Positions 20,514 to 30,976 of a DNA stretch of 64,000 nt are shown piece by piece; position 1 is the stretch's first letter; every line of letters starts with the position of its first letter. The notes under the pieces were generated by a model. The model was not told where the DNA came from. It did no database searches and saw only the letters and a program-made list of their open reading frames with translations. Position numbers and translations under genes: made by a program. This stretch comes from Candidatus Amoebophilus sp. 36-38. GTDB taxonomy: Bacteria > Bacteroidota > Bacteroidia > Cytophagales > Amoebophilaceae. The stretch is from NCBI GenBank assembly GCA_001897825.1, contig MKUM01000072.1:1-64000 (forward strand). Direction: 5' to 3'.

Positions 20514-20774
20514 ATGAAAAAAGCATATAAAAATTGCCAAAAATGTGGAATATCTCTACAAAAATCTTCTAATAATCGTAGCTCTAGTACTAATGACATA
20601 ATCAGCAAGATGTATTGTAATTACTGTTACGAAAAAGGCAAATCTCTTCGGGCATATTGCACAGTCGCTGAAATGCAAGCTTTTGTTAGAGATAAAAGAA
20701 ACAAATTAGATTTTCCAAGTTTCTTAGCTTGGTTTTTTGTAGAAAGAACTTCCAAGTTAAAACACCACAAATAA
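20514..20774 (+). CDS. Putative zinc-ribbon protein (paralog 1)
   Basis: 86 aa; CQKCGISL...YCNYCYEKGK cysteine pairs. Confidence 0.75.
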   Translation: MKKAYKNCQKCGISLQKSSNNRSSSTNDIISKMYCNYCYEKGKSLRAYCTVAEMQAFVRDKRNKLDFPSFLAWFFVERTSKLKHHK

Positions 20775-20992
20775 ACATATCTATTAAGCCCATAGATAAA
20801 TTTTCAACTTACGTTATGCGGACATTAGTTAAAAGTTTATTAATAGAAAAATATCAAATTTGCAGAACAGCAATAGTAGACTTCTTACAAGCCTTATTGC
20901 TAACAGTATCTTACGCTACAATTTTTATATTTTAAGATTTATACTTGCAGAAAGTAAAGATAAAACTTAGATAACTATAAACTAAATCACTT

Positions 20993-21262
20993 ATGGAACA
21001 ACCATATAAAAATTGCCAAAGTTGCGGTATGCCGCTAAAAAAATCTCCGAGTGGTGGAGGCACTAACGCTGACGGAACTATCAGCAAAATGTATTGTGCT
21101 TATTGTTATGAAAAAGGGAAGTTTCTTCAGCCAAACTGCACCGTCATCGAAATGCAAACTTTTGTTCAGAATAAAATGAAAGAAATGGGATTCCCAAGCT
21201 TCTTGGCTTGGCTCTTTACAAGACGAATTTCCAAATTAGAGCGCTGGAAAAAACATAATTAG
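20993..21262 (+). CDS. Putative zinc-ribbon protein (paralog 2)
   Basis: 89 aa; CQSCGMPL...YCAYCYEKGK; clearly homologous to 20514..20774. Confidence 0.8.
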   Translation: MEQPYKNCQSCGMPLKKSPSGGGTNADGTISKMYCAYCYEKGKFLQPNCTVIEMQTFVQNKMKEMGFPSFLAWLFTRRISKLERWKKHN

Positions 21263-21274
21263 AAATCATACAAT

Positions 21275-21790
21275 ATGTCCATCGACCAATTATTAAAAGA
21301 TAAGGGCATTAAGGCAAAAGAGAAAACAGTACAAATTAATACCTGGCTTTTGGATAATACCCTGAGTATTGCAAGCCTTATCTCGCATGCTCAGAATGGA
21401 AAAGACCCTGTAAAAGCGCTATGTATCGAGGCTATAGAATTCGCAACCAAGCAAAATCCTAGTATTGCCACAGAAGCAGTGTTATACTTTGTCACACAAA
21501 CACTTACTGAAAAGAGTCCTCGAATAAAATGGGAATCTGCAAGGGTAATCAGTAACATCGCTCATCTATTTCCTTCAAAGCTAGATCGCACGACTTCCAA
21601 TTTACTTGACAATGCTGAACATCCTGGCACAGTAGTCCGTTGGAGCACTGCATATGCCTTGGGAGAAATACTAAAATTGAAAACGTCTATTAATGCAGAA
21701 CTTTTACCGACGGTTGAAGCTATTTGTAATCGAGAAGAGAAAAATAGTATCAAAAAGGTATACCTCGCTGCTATTAAGACTGTGTCTTAA
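21275..21790 (+). CDS. HEAT-repeat-like protein
   Basis: 171 aa; helical repeats TEKSPRIKWESARVISNIAHLFPS, HPGTVVRWSTAYALGEILKL. Confidence 0.65.
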   Translation: MSIDQLLKDKGIKAKEKTVQINTWLLDNTLSIASLISHAQNGKDPVKALCIEAIEFATKQNPSIATEAVLYFVTQTLTEKSPRIKWESARVISNIAHLFPSKLDRTTSNLLDNAEHPGTVVRWSTAYALGEILKLKTSINAELLPTVEAICNREEKNSIKKVYLAAIKTVS

Positions 21791-21881
21791 TGATTTTAAA
21801 CTGAATTAGATTAGCTATATACCTGTAAAAAAGATAACTGCATAGCCAAAGTATTCATAAATATACAGGTTATGATAAGAT

Positions 21882-22040
21882 CTACCTTTTGTGACGTGGC
21901 TCATCAGATACGGTAAGTCTCTTTCTGCCTTTAGCTCTTCGGCGCGCTAATACGGCTCTCCCATCGGCTGTAGCCATACGCTTTCTAAATCCATGCTTGT
22001 TGCTTCGTTTTCTTTGCGAAGGTTGATAAGTTCTTTTCAC
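21882..22040 (-). CDS. rpmH: 50S ribosomal protein L34
   Basis: GTG start; translation (M)[51 protein letters not shown]; absent from the supplied ORF track (52 aa). Confidence 0.96.
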   Translation of the reverse strand: MKRTYQPSQRKRSNKHGFRKRMATADGRAVLARRRAKGRKRLTVSDEPRHKR

Positions 22041-22392
22041 GGTTAGTTATAGTTTAAATCTCAGATTGCAAGTTTACATATTTTTTAGAAAACGTGCAAA
22101 AAACTGGATGATTTGTATGCATATTTTGTAGAACCTTAAAACATGCTTAACAAACTTCACACTGCTCTTAGTAGTTAAAAAGTTATGATTCTGTAGCAAT
22201 AAACTGTCTTTGGAGCTATTTCTTTAATTTTTTAAAAAGTAAAAATAAAATTTGAGGCCATGAAAATAAGTCCTTCAATAGCCAGAAAACCAATACTTCA
22301 AAAAAACAGCATGATAGCTCTTCATTTATATCCCATTTTACAAAAAAAATGACTAAATTGCCCCTTGATTGCTAATACGATAACTATTTAAA

Positions 22393-24843
22393 ATGGCTAC
22401 AGAATCACACCAAAATATTATACCTATAAATATTGTAGATGAGATGCGTACAGCGTACATAGACTATTCTATGTCCGTAATCGTTGCCCGAGCCTTACCA
22501 GATGTAAGAGATGGGTTAAAGCCTGTGCATCGTAGAGTACTTTATGGGATACATGAATTAGGCTTAGCATCCAACAAGCCTTTTAAAAAATCTGCTAGAA
22601 TTGTAGGAGAAGTATTAGGTAAATATCATCCCCATGGAGATGCTTCTGTATATGATGCGATGGTGCGAATGGCCCAAGATTGGAGTCTACGCTATCCATT
22701 AGTACAGGGCCAAGGTAACTTCGGTTCTATAGATGGTGATGAGCCTGCAGCTATGCGTTATACAGAGGCCCGGCTTGCTCGTACAGCCGAAGAAATGTTA
22801 GCCGACCTGAATAAAGACACGGTAGACTTCCAATCGAATTTTGATGACTCCCTACAAGAACCCACCGTTTTACCAGCTAAACTTCCCAATCTGCTTATCA
22901 ATGGCAGCTCTGGAATCGCAGTAGGAATGGCTACAAACATGCCTCCCCACAATCTTACTGAAGTGATCAATGGAATCATCGCCTATATAGACAACAACGA
23001 TATAACTATAGACGAATTAATTCAATACATTCCAGGTCCTGATTTTCCTACTAGTGGAATTATTTATGGAATACAAGGCATTCGAGAAACTTATCAAACT
23101 GGTAGAGGCAGAGTATTGATGCGAGCCAAAGCTATCATTGAAACGACACCCACAGGTAAAGAACAGATTATTGTCACAGAGATTCCCTACATGGTAAACA
23201 AAGCGTTGTTAATAGAAAAAACAGCCCAACTTGTCAATGAAAAGAAAATAGAAGGCATATCAGATATTAGAGATGAATCGGATAAAGATGGATTAAGGAT
23301 CGTGTATGACCTCAAAAAAGATGCAATTGGTCAAGTAGTATTAAACAACTTATATAAAAACACATCTTTACAATCCTCTTTTGGTGTAAATAATGTGGCC
23401 CTAGTAGCAGGTAAGCCTAAAACACTGAACCTGAAAGAGCTGATACAGCACTTTGTAGCTCACAGACACGAAGTGCTACTAAGAAAAACGCAATACGAAC
23501 TAACCCAAGCACAAAAAAAGTTACATATTCTTGAAGGTTACTTAATTGCGCTAGACAATTTAGATGCGATCATAGCACTCATACGTGCTTCTAGAGATGC
23601 GGATACGGCCAAACAAGGCTTAATAGAAACCTATCAGCTAAGCGAAATACAGGCTAAAGCTATCTTAGAACTACGCTTACAGCGTCTGACAGGAATGGAG
23701 CGGGAAAAAATCTTACAAGAACACCAAGAAGTAACCCAACTCATTGAACGTCTACAGGCCATACTTGCAGATAAAAATATGCAAATGCAGCTCATCAAAG
23801 AGGAGCTGCAAGAACTGAAGGAAAACTATGGAGACAACAGAAGAACCGTCATAGAACATAGCACAGATGACATCACATTAGAAGATATGATTGCTGAAGA
23901 AGATATGGTAATCACGATTTCACAGCAAGGATATATCAAAAGAACGTCCCTATCTGAATATAGGATCCAACATAGAGGGGGAGTAGGCGCACGTAGTACA
24001 GGAACGAAAGAAGACGACACCATTACTCACTTATTTGTAGCTTCTACCCATCACTACCTACTCATTTTTACAACATTTGGCAAAGTATTTTGGAAAAAAG
24101 TTTACACCTTACCCGAAGGAACTAAAACATCCAAAGGCAGAGCCATACAAAACCTGATACCCATAGCACCAGGCGATCAAGTACAAAGCGTTATCAAAGT
24201 AAGAGATTTGCAGGACGCAACCTACGTAGATAGTCGCTATCTGCTTATGTGTACCGTACGAGGCATTATCAAAAAGACGCCTTTAGCTGCTTATACCAAT
24301 CCTAGAACAAATGGAATCCAGGCTATTAAGATTAACGATGGCGATCAATTGCTAGCTGTAAAATTAACCAAAGGAGACAACCATGTGGTTATAGCTGTAC
24401 GATCAGGAAGGGCTATCCATTTCCATGAAAGAGATGTACGTGCGATGGGCAGGGTAGCTGCAGGAGTACGAGGCATTACCTTAGGAAATAAAGAAGATCG
24501 TGTAGTAGGCATGGTAACCGTATATAAACCAGAAATTGATCTATTAGTAGTAGCAGAAAAAGGAGTTGGCAAACGTTCTGCTGTAGCTGATTACCGCATT
24601 ACAAAACGGGGAGGTAAAGGAGTAAAAACCCTTAATATAACCAATAAGACAGGTGCACTAGCAGCCATCGAAGCTGTAACCGATGGAGATGAATTATTAA
24701 TCATCAATACATCTGGAATAGCTATTAGAATAAGCGTTGATTCTTTGCGAGTAATGGGTAGAAATACACAGGGCGTACGACTGATACGTCTCAATGAAGG
24801 AGATGCCATTACTTCTATCGCTAAGATCACAGAAAATCTCTAA
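22393..24843 (+). CDS. gyrA: DNA gyrase subunit A
   Basis: 816 aa; [38 protein letters not shown]-terminal beta-pinwheel repeats. Confidence 0.96.
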   Translation: MATESHQNIIPINIVDEMRTAYIDYSMSVIVARALPDVRDGLKPVHRRVLYGIHELGLASNKPFKKSARIVGEVLGKYHPHGDASVYDAMVRMAQDWSLRYPLVQGQGNFGSIDGDEPAAMRYTEARLARTAEEMLADLNKDTVDFQSNFDDSLQEPTVLPAKLPNLLINGSSGIAVGMATNMPPHNLTEVINGIIAYIDNNDITIDELIQYIPGPDFPTSGIIYGIQGIRETYQTGRGRVLMRAKAIIETTPTGKEQIIVTEIPYMVNKALLIEKTAQLVNEKKIEGISDIRDESDKDGLRIVYDLKKDAIGQVVLNNLYKNTSLQSSFGVNNVALVAGKPKTLNLKELIQHFVAHRHEVLLRKTQYELTQAQKKLHILEGYLIALDNLDAIIALIRASRDADTAKQGLIETYQLSEIQAKAILELRLQRLTGMEREKILQEHQEVTQLIERLQAILADKNMQMQLIKEELQELKENYGDNRRTVIEHSTDDITLEDMIAEEDMVITISQQGYIKRTSLSEYRIQHRGGVGARSTGTKEDDTITHLFVASTHHYLLIFTTFGKVFWKKVYTLPEGTKTSKGRAIQNLIPIAPGDQVQSVIKVRDLQDATYVDSRYLLMCTVRGIIKKTPLAAYTNPRTNGIQAIKINDGDQLLAVKLTKGDNHVVIAVRSGRAIHFHERDVRAMGRVAAGVRGITLGNKEDRVVGMVTVYKPEIDLLVVAEKGVGKRSAVADYRITKRGGKGVKTLNITNKTGALAAIEAVTDGDELLIINTSGIAIRISVDSLRVMGRNTQGVRLIRLNEGDAITSIAKITENL

Positions 24844-24872
24844 GAACTAATTAATTTAAGAGAACTTCGTGT

Positions 24873-26057
24873 ATGCTTCTTTATAAAAATTATTCCTCAT
24901 ACCTGATAATAGCTTTGTTAGGGACTTGCATAACCTCTTCGGTACTAGGACTACCTACAGGACTTAAACAAGCACTACAAGCTTTTGATCAACAAGACTT
25001 TGAAAAAGCCCAAATAACGATTGATCAATTACTGGAAGAACCCCAATATCAACAACAACCTAGCAGTTGGTATTACAAAGGAGTCATCTACGATCAACTG
25101 ATGCGCAAGCACATCACATCAGACTCAGCAGGAATCTATCTAGATAGAAATTTAGAAGCATATAGAAAAACTTTGGTGATTAGCCATAAGCATACACAGT
25201 ATCACAGCTTTGCTAACATTAATATAGAACGTTTATGGGCTTATTACTTAAACAGAGGCGTACAATATTACAAAGTAGAAGCTTTTGATGAGGCTTTAGA
25301 ACAATTCGCAATATGTCAAAAAATCTATAACGATCATCCTTACATGCTTCTGTACACAGCTATTGCTGCTCATCAAGCTGAAAAATATGAAACCGCTTTA
25401 GGCTATTATGAAAAATATATAAAAATCGGTTCGGCGGCACCTGCTGTATACCGAGCTTTCGCTAATCTAACAGCCAATTATTTAAAAAATACAACCGGAG
25501 CGTATGAGATGTTGCAAAATGCGATGAACCAATATCCATGGGATATCAACTTATTAGAAGAATATTATCAACTGTTACTGGAGACCAATCAATTAGCCAA
25601 CACACAACAAAAGTTACAAACTGAGCTAGCAGGCATGCCCCATAACCCTAGCATATACTATCAACTGGCCTATTTATATACGCAAGAAAACAACCATGAA
25701 GAAGCAGTTGCACATTATAAAAAAGTCTTAGAATTATTACCTCGCCATATAGAAACTATTTTGCAATTAGGCAAGTCATATTATAATCAAGCAGCACAAC
25801 TCACTCAGCAGATGACTGATATGCCTGAAGAAGATTTTCAGCAGCATGGTAAAGAAATCCTTGAAAAGATGAACGAAAATCTAGAAGTGTCCTTAAATTA
25901 CCTTCAACAAGCCAATAAGTTATTGCCGAATAACCTAGAAATTATGAAACTAATGCATACGTTATATACTAGACTCAATAAAGGCGATCAAGCTGACCAA
26001 CTAGTCCGCAAAATAAAACGAATAAAAGGCGGTATACAACTTTTAGAATCAATATAA
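24873..26057 (+). CDS. TPR-repeat protein with signal peptide
   Basis: 394 aa; N-terminal hydrophobic segment, repeated TPRs (NHEEAVAHYKKVLELLPRHIETILQLGKSYY). Confidence 0.8.
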   Translation: MLLYKNYSSYLIIALLGTCITSSVLGLPTGLKQALQAFDQQDFEKAQITIDQLLEEPQYQQQPSSWYYKGVIYDQLMRKHITSDSAGIYLDRNLEAYRKTLVISHKHTQYHSFANINIERLWAYYLNRGVQYYKVEAFDEALEQFAICQKIYNDHPYMLLYTAIAAHQAEKYETALGYYEKYIKIGSAAPAVYRAFANLTANYLKNTTGAYEMLQNAMNQYPWDINLLEEYYQLLLETNQLANTQQKLQTELAGMPHNPSIYYQLAYLYTQENNHEEAVAHYKKVLELLPRHIETILQLGKSYYNQAAQLTQQMTDMPEEDFQQHGKEILEKMNENLEVSLNYLQQANKLLPNNLEIMKLMHTLYTRLNKGDQADQLVRKIKRIKGGIQLLESI

Positions 26058-26302
26058 ATATATATTGATCCCCCTATCTTATCTGAATATAACCCATTTA
26101 AAATGCCTTAACTTTTGTATATTTTGCTTAAAGAAATACCTTATTCAACATAATTCTAAATTTAATAAATACCTATTCGATATGCATAAAAGAGTAACCA
26201 AATTACCAAAGCTAGCAAGCAATATATATTGCTTAAACAACAAGATTTATTAAATTTGCGACAACATTTGACCTTTTTCACCTAGGTCATTAATTCAATG
26301 TT

Positions 26303-27694
26303 ATGTCTCGCTTATTGTACATATCCTTCTTAAGTATCTGGTTACTTATATCTACCATAAGCTGTGATTGTAAAAATCAACCTCACCCCATCTATGAAAC
26401 TCAGGAAAAAGTAGAAGAACTTGAAAAAAAACTCCAAGAACTTGAAAAAAAATTAAAAAACATCCAAGGAATAAATCAAGAAAGGATAGAGGATCTAGAA
26501 AATCGTTTTTCTGCTTTTGTAAAGCGATTAGTTGATGAAGCAATCAAGCAAAACTCTCCGCTATCTCCTAATCCATCAGGTTCTGGTTCCACATCATTTC
26601 AAAATGAAATAGATACTATCAAAAGGGAACTAGATGACATAAAAAGTCAATCTTCCTCAACACAAGATGATCTGACAAGTACAAAATTAAAAGCTCAGCT
26701 AGATCAGCTAGAAAAGAAAATCTCTGAACTGGAAAATAAGTTTACGGAAGGACTGGATAAGGCTGAAAAAGCTGATAAAAAAGCGGTAGAAGCTCTAGAT
26801 AAAGCCAATCAAGTTAGAGAAGATGCTGTAAAAGCTAATGAAAAAGCTGTAAAAGCCCAAGAAGATGCTGAAAATGCCAAACTAGCTGCCGCAGAAGCTG
26901 ATAAAAAAGCAGTAAAAGCTAAAGAAGTGGCTGATGAGGCGAATGGCAAAGCCGATACAGCCCAGCAAGAGGCCGAAAAAGCTAAGCTAGCGGCTGATGA
27001 GGCTGTTAAAAAAGCGATAAATGCTAAAAAAGTAGCTGATGAGATCAATGGCAAGGCCGATACAGCCCAGCAAGAGGCCGAAAAAGCTAAGCTAGCGGCT
27101 GATGAGGCTGTTAAAAAAGCGGTAAAAGCTCAAAAAGGCGCTAAAGAAGCTAAGACAGCGGCTGAGGAAGTTGATAAAAAAGCGGTAAATGCTAAAAAAG
27201 TAGCTGATGAAGCTAAAGAAGAAATTAAACAGGTCAAAAAGCAGATTCTAGAAGCTCTTGAAGAAGTTAAAAAAGAGGCTATCCAAAAAGCAGAAGAAAT
27301 AGCTAAAAACGCTAAAAATGAAGCTCTAGAAGAAGTGAAAAAGGCACTAAAAGCTATCGAAAAAACTAAGAAAAAGGCTATCAAGCAAGCAGAAAAACTT
27401 ACTAAAAAAGCCAAAGAAGAAGCAATTGAAAAGGCCAAAATACTCGCAACCCAAGCTAAAGAAGATGCTTTACAAAAAGTACAAGAAGCTCTAAAAGCTG
27501 TTGAACAAGCTAAGCAAGAAGCAATTAAACAAGTTGACGCAGCTAGATCGGATGCGGTAGACATTGTTGAACAAGCTAAAGAGGAAGCTATCGCACAAGC
27601 CAACATACAAGCTGAAGAAGCTATCAACAGAGCAATTAAAAATCTGCAAGACCAATCCTTCACAAATAAATTAAAAAAGACCCTGGGCTTTTAG
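26303..27694 (+). CDS. Alanine/lysine-rich coiled-coil putative lipoprotein
   Basis: 463 aa; lipobox-like LLISTISC; heptad-like A/K/E repeats; 105-nt tandem duplication near 26930-27139. Confidence 0.75.
   Translation: MSRLLYISFLSIWLLISTISCDCKNQPHPIYETQEKVEELEKKLQELEKKLKNIQGINQERIEDLENRFSAFVKRLVDEAIKQNSPLSPNPSGSGSTSFQNEIDTIKRELDDIKSQSSSTQDDLTSTKLKAQLDQLEKKISELENKFTEGLDKAEKADKKAVEALDKANQVREDAVKANEKAVKAQEDAENAKLAAAEADKKAVKAKEVADEANGKADTAQQEAEKAKLAADEAVKKAINAKKVADEINGKADTAQQEAEKAKLAADEAVKKAVKAQKGAKEAKTAAEEVDKKAVNAKKVADEAKEEIKQVKKQILEALEEVKKEAIQKAEEIAKNAKNEALEEVKKALKAIEKTKKKAIKQAEKLTKKAKEEAIEKAKILATQAKEDALQKVQEALKAVEQAKQEAIKQVDAARSDAVDIVEQAKEEAIAQANIQAEEAINRAIKNLQDQSFTNKLKKTLGF
26930..27139 (+). 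repeat. Two tandem 105-nt (35-aa) units inside the coiled-coil ORF
   Basis: ADEANGKADTAQQEAEKAKLAADEAVKKAINAKKV followed by ADEINGKADTAQQEAEKAKLAADEAVKKAVKAQKG, near-identical DNA. Confidence 0.85.
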
Positions 27695-27861
27695 CAGGCC
27701 TAAATCATTCCGAACTTCAAGCAACCTGAGGAATTTATTTTTTCGCTGGCTCGATTATATCAAGTAAACATTATTAGACTAGAATATCTACCACCAACCT
27801 TTTTTTAAATAAAAATTGGAGTTAAATTTATAAATAACCTAAATACTCCATCAGAATTAAT

Positions 27862-30363
27862 ATGTCAGAAGAACTGATTCCCAATAACGCTGTCCCTCAC
27901 ACAAACATCCATGAGCTCACGCCCATCGGAAACATGTATCAAAATTGGTTTCTGGATTATGCCTCCTATGTAATCCTAGAAAGAGCCGTACCAGCCATCG
28001 AAGACGGACTAAAACCTGTTCAAAGAAGAATCCTACATGCCATGAAAGAAATGGATGATGGACGCTATAATAAAGTAGCCAACATCATTGGACAGACCAT
28101 GCAATATCATCCCCATGGAGATGCCTCCATTGCTGAAGCAATCATCAACCTAGGCCAAAAAGAACTGCTAATAGACACCCAAGGTAACTGGGGAGATATC
28201 CGAACAGGGGATAGCGCTGCAGCAGCCCGATACATAGAAGCAAGACCTTCAGCCTTAGCCCATGCTATTTTATACAGCCCTCAAATTACAAATTGGCAAC
28301 TCAGCTATGACGGTCGAAAAAAAGAACCCCTCACCTTCCCTGTTAAATTTCCGTTGCTTTTAGCACAAGGTGTAGAAGGGATCGCCGTTGGTCTAGCTAC
28401 CAAAATACTACCTCACAACTTTTGTGAGCTCTTAGAAGGATCCATTGCTATTCTACAAGGTAAAACTTCTACCTTATTCCCTGACTTTCCTACAAGCGGT
28501 CTCATAGATTGCTCTGCTTATAATGAAGGTAAACGAGGTGGAAGAATACGCCTACGGGCTCGCATTGAAACTGTAGACAAGAAGACCCTGGCCATTCGTG
28601 AGATTCCTTATGGTACTACCACTAGCTCCATTATTGATTCCATTATTCGGGCCTATGAGAGAGGCAAAATCAAGATCAAGCAAGTAATAGATAATACAGC
28701 ACAAGATGTAGAAATATTAGTTCACCTAGCCCCTGGCCAATCTCCTGATGTCGTTATAGATGCGCTGTATGTATTTACAGAATGCGAAGTAAGTATCTCT
28801 CCCAACACCTGTGTAATCATGGATGGTAAGCCTATCTTTATAGGTGTCAATGAATTGCTAGCCTATAATACACAACGTACCAAAGATATTTTAGGGCAAG
28901 AGCTAACGCTTCAACATCAAGCATTACAAGAAAAAATTCTATTTGCCTCTTTAGAAAAAATTTTCATTGAAAAGCGAATTTATAGAAACATAGAGGAAAG
29001 CGAAACATGGGAAGCTGTCTTAAAAACTATTGACCAAGGATTAACCCCTTATAAAAAACAATTTTATAGAGACATTACAGAAGAAGATCTAATCCGGCTT
29101 ACGGAAATCAAAATAAAACGTATATCCAAATATGATAGTCAGAAAGCTGACGACATGCTTCAGCTACTAGAAAAAGAACTAGTCGAAATAAAACATCATT
29201 TAAAAAATTTAACAACCTACACCATCCAATATTTCAAAGATTTACTTAAAAAATATGGACGTGGTAGAGAACGTAAAACTGAGATTAGAACCTTCGATAC
29301 CATCGAAGCACATGCTGTAGTAGCCAGCAACCAGAAACTGTATATCAATCGCAAACAAGGATTCATCGGTTATGGGCTAAAAAAAGATGAGTTTATTAGC
29401 GATTGCTCAGATTTAGACGATATCATTGTCTTTAGAAAGGATGGCAAGTGCTTAGTTGTTAAGATAGCCGAAAAGGTATTTGTAGGAAAAGACATTATCC
29501 ATGTAGCTATTTACAAAAAAAATGACGAACGCCGCGTCTATAATATGATTTATGTAGATGGAAAAACAGGCATCGCCAGGGCAAAAAGATTTCAGATGAT
29601 TGGCATCATTCGTGATAAGGAATATGAATTAACCACAGGCAAAGAAGGATCTCGCATCGTTTATCTAACCGACAATCCAAATGGAAATGCAGAAATAGTC
29701 ACCCTTATTCTATCCCCCAACAGCAAGGCTCGTAATAAAATATTTGATTTTGACTTTGCCAGCTTACAGATAAAAGGTAGAAATAGCCAAGGTAATATCG
29801 TCACCAAATACACCATCAAAAAAATTCAACTTAAAGTAGCCGGACAGTCTACGTTAGGTGCGCTAGAGATTTGGTATGATGAACATATAGGCAAACTAAA
29901 CACAGAAGCTAGAGGTAAATCGCTAGGTACTTTCCAAGAAGAGGACCGCGTTTTAGTAATCTATCAAGGTGGCTACTATATGCTTACTAACTACGCACTT
30001 AGCAACCATTATGAGCCTGATCAAGTGTTAGTTTTAGAAAAATTTGATCCTAACTGCACGGTATCGGTAGTTTACTATGATGGAAAAACTAAGCAATATT
30101 ATGTGAAGCGCTTTCATATAGAAACAACCTTAGCCGATAAAAAATTTAATTTTATTTCAGAAGCTAAAAACTCAAAACTTATATTGGCTACTACGATACT
30201 CACCCCACAAATAAATATAGGCTATAAAGTTTCTGCTAATCAGTCGGCTCAAAGTATAGTTTATGATTTAGGAGATATACCTGTTAAAGGTTGGAAAACT
30301 GTAGGCAGTAAGCTTTCTAAATATACGATCACATCGGTAACATTGTCCTCCACTGAAAAATAA
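27862..30363 (+). CDS. parC: DNA topoisomerase IV subunit A / GyrA-like
   Basis: 833 aa; NWFLDYASYVILERAVPAIEDGLKPVQRRILHAMKE, AAARYIEARPSALA; distinct from the gyrA at 22393. Confidence 0.9.
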   Translation: MSEELIPNNAVPHTNIHELTPIGNMYQNWFLDYASYVILERAVPAIEDGLKPVQRRILHAMKEMDDGRYNKVANIIGQTMQYHPHGDASIAEAIINLGQKELLIDTQGNWGDIRTGDSAAAARYIEARPSALAHAILYSPQITNWQLSYDGRKKEPLTFPVKFPLLLAQGVEGIAVGLATKILPHNFCELLEGSIAILQGKTSTLFPDFPTSGLIDCSAYNEGKRGGRIRLRARIETVDKKTLAIREIPYGTTTSSIIDSIIRAYERGKIKIKQVIDNTAQDVEILVHLAPGQSPDVVIDALYVFTECEVSISPNTCVIMDGKPIFIGVNELLAYNTQRTKDILGQELTLQHQALQEKILFASLEKIFIEKRIYRNIEESETWEAVLKTIDQGLTPYKKQFYRDITEEDLIRLTEIKIKRISKYDSQKADDMLQLLEKELVEIKHHLKNLTTYTIQYFKDLLKKYGRGRERKTEIRTFDTIEAHAVVASNQKLYINRKQGFIGYGLKKDEFISDCSDLDDIIVFRKDGKCLVVKIAEKVFVGKDIIHVAIYKKNDERRVYNMIYVDGKTGIARAKRFQMIGIIRDKEYELTTGKEGSRIVYLTDNPNGNAEIVTLILSPNSKARNKIFDFDFASLQIKGRNSQGNIVTKYTIKKIQLKVAGQSTLGALEIWYDEHIGKLNTEARGKSLGTFQEEDRVLVIYQGGYYMLTNYALSNHYEPDQVLVLEKFDPNCTVSVVYYDGKTKQYYVKRFHIETTLADKKFNFISEAKNSKLILATTILTPQINIGYKVSANQSAQSIVYDLGDIPVKGWKTVGSKLSKYTITSVTLSSTEK

Positions 30364-30466
30364 TGCAATAATATTTCTACCATTAACTTTGTGTATAATC
30401 ATATTTATAATGATCTTAGGGCCTATTAATAGCTTCCTATTTTCTAGCAATTTGTACTTATTGATT

Positions 30467-30541
30467 GGGTGATTAGCTCAGTTGGTTTAGAGCGTCCCGT
30501 TGACATCGGGGAGGTCGCTGGTTCGAGCCCAGTATTGCCCA
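30467..30541 (+). tRNA. tRNA-Val (GAC anticodon)
   Basis: GGGTGATTAGCTCAGTTGGTTTAGAGC, anticodon arm CCCG TTGACAT CGGG, T-arm GGTTCGAGCC, acceptor ATTGCCC A. Confidence 0.93.
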
Positions 30542-30599
30542 CTTCACTCCTCTTACTTCGTAACCGTGCACGTATAGACTAAATTAACTCCCTTCGAGT

Positions 30600-30832
30600 T
30601 TGTCATTCCTGCTTCATTCAGTTCGATTAGAACAAAGATATATTCAGGCAGGAATCCAGTAAAACGAAACGTTATTTGGAAATTTTGATATAGAAAACCT
30701 AATTATTCAGCATATTTTTAAATGTTCCTAATAGAAGTAGTTGCTCCTAGTCATTCTATTTTGCCCACTCAATCTGGATTCCTGCTGAACATGCTTATAA
30801 GTTTGAACAAAAGTACGTTGCAGGGATGACAA
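30600..30832. repeat. Inverted pair of about 60-bp repeats (TTGTCATTCCTGC...GCAGGAATCCAG / CTGGATTCCTGC...GCAGGGATGACAA)
   Basis: 30600-30659 and 30774-30832 are inverted copies of one another; related third copy at 54000-54059. Confidence 0.7.
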
Positions 30833-30976
30833 TGCAACAATTCTTAGTCCATAGTCTGTGACTCACAGACCATATGATGGAGGTGTCCTGTGTGCCATAG
30901 GCCACGGAAAGGTGGCTACAAGTAAGCTTACCTAAACAGATTATTAAAAAACCTCAATAGGGTTTTAAGCTAAATC

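Noticed and set aside
26065-26253. 62-aa ORF between the TPR gene and coiled-coil gene
   Set aside because: AT-rich, no homology pattern, no good ribosome-binding context seen.
26809-27663. Two long minus-strand ORFs (81 and 177 aa) rich in Ala/Ser/Phe
   Set aside because: Antisense shadows of the repetitive Ala/Lys coiled-coil ORF; composition artefact.
30268-30450. 60-aa minus ORF at the parC 3' end
   Set aside because: Antisense/intergenic overlap without recognisable product.
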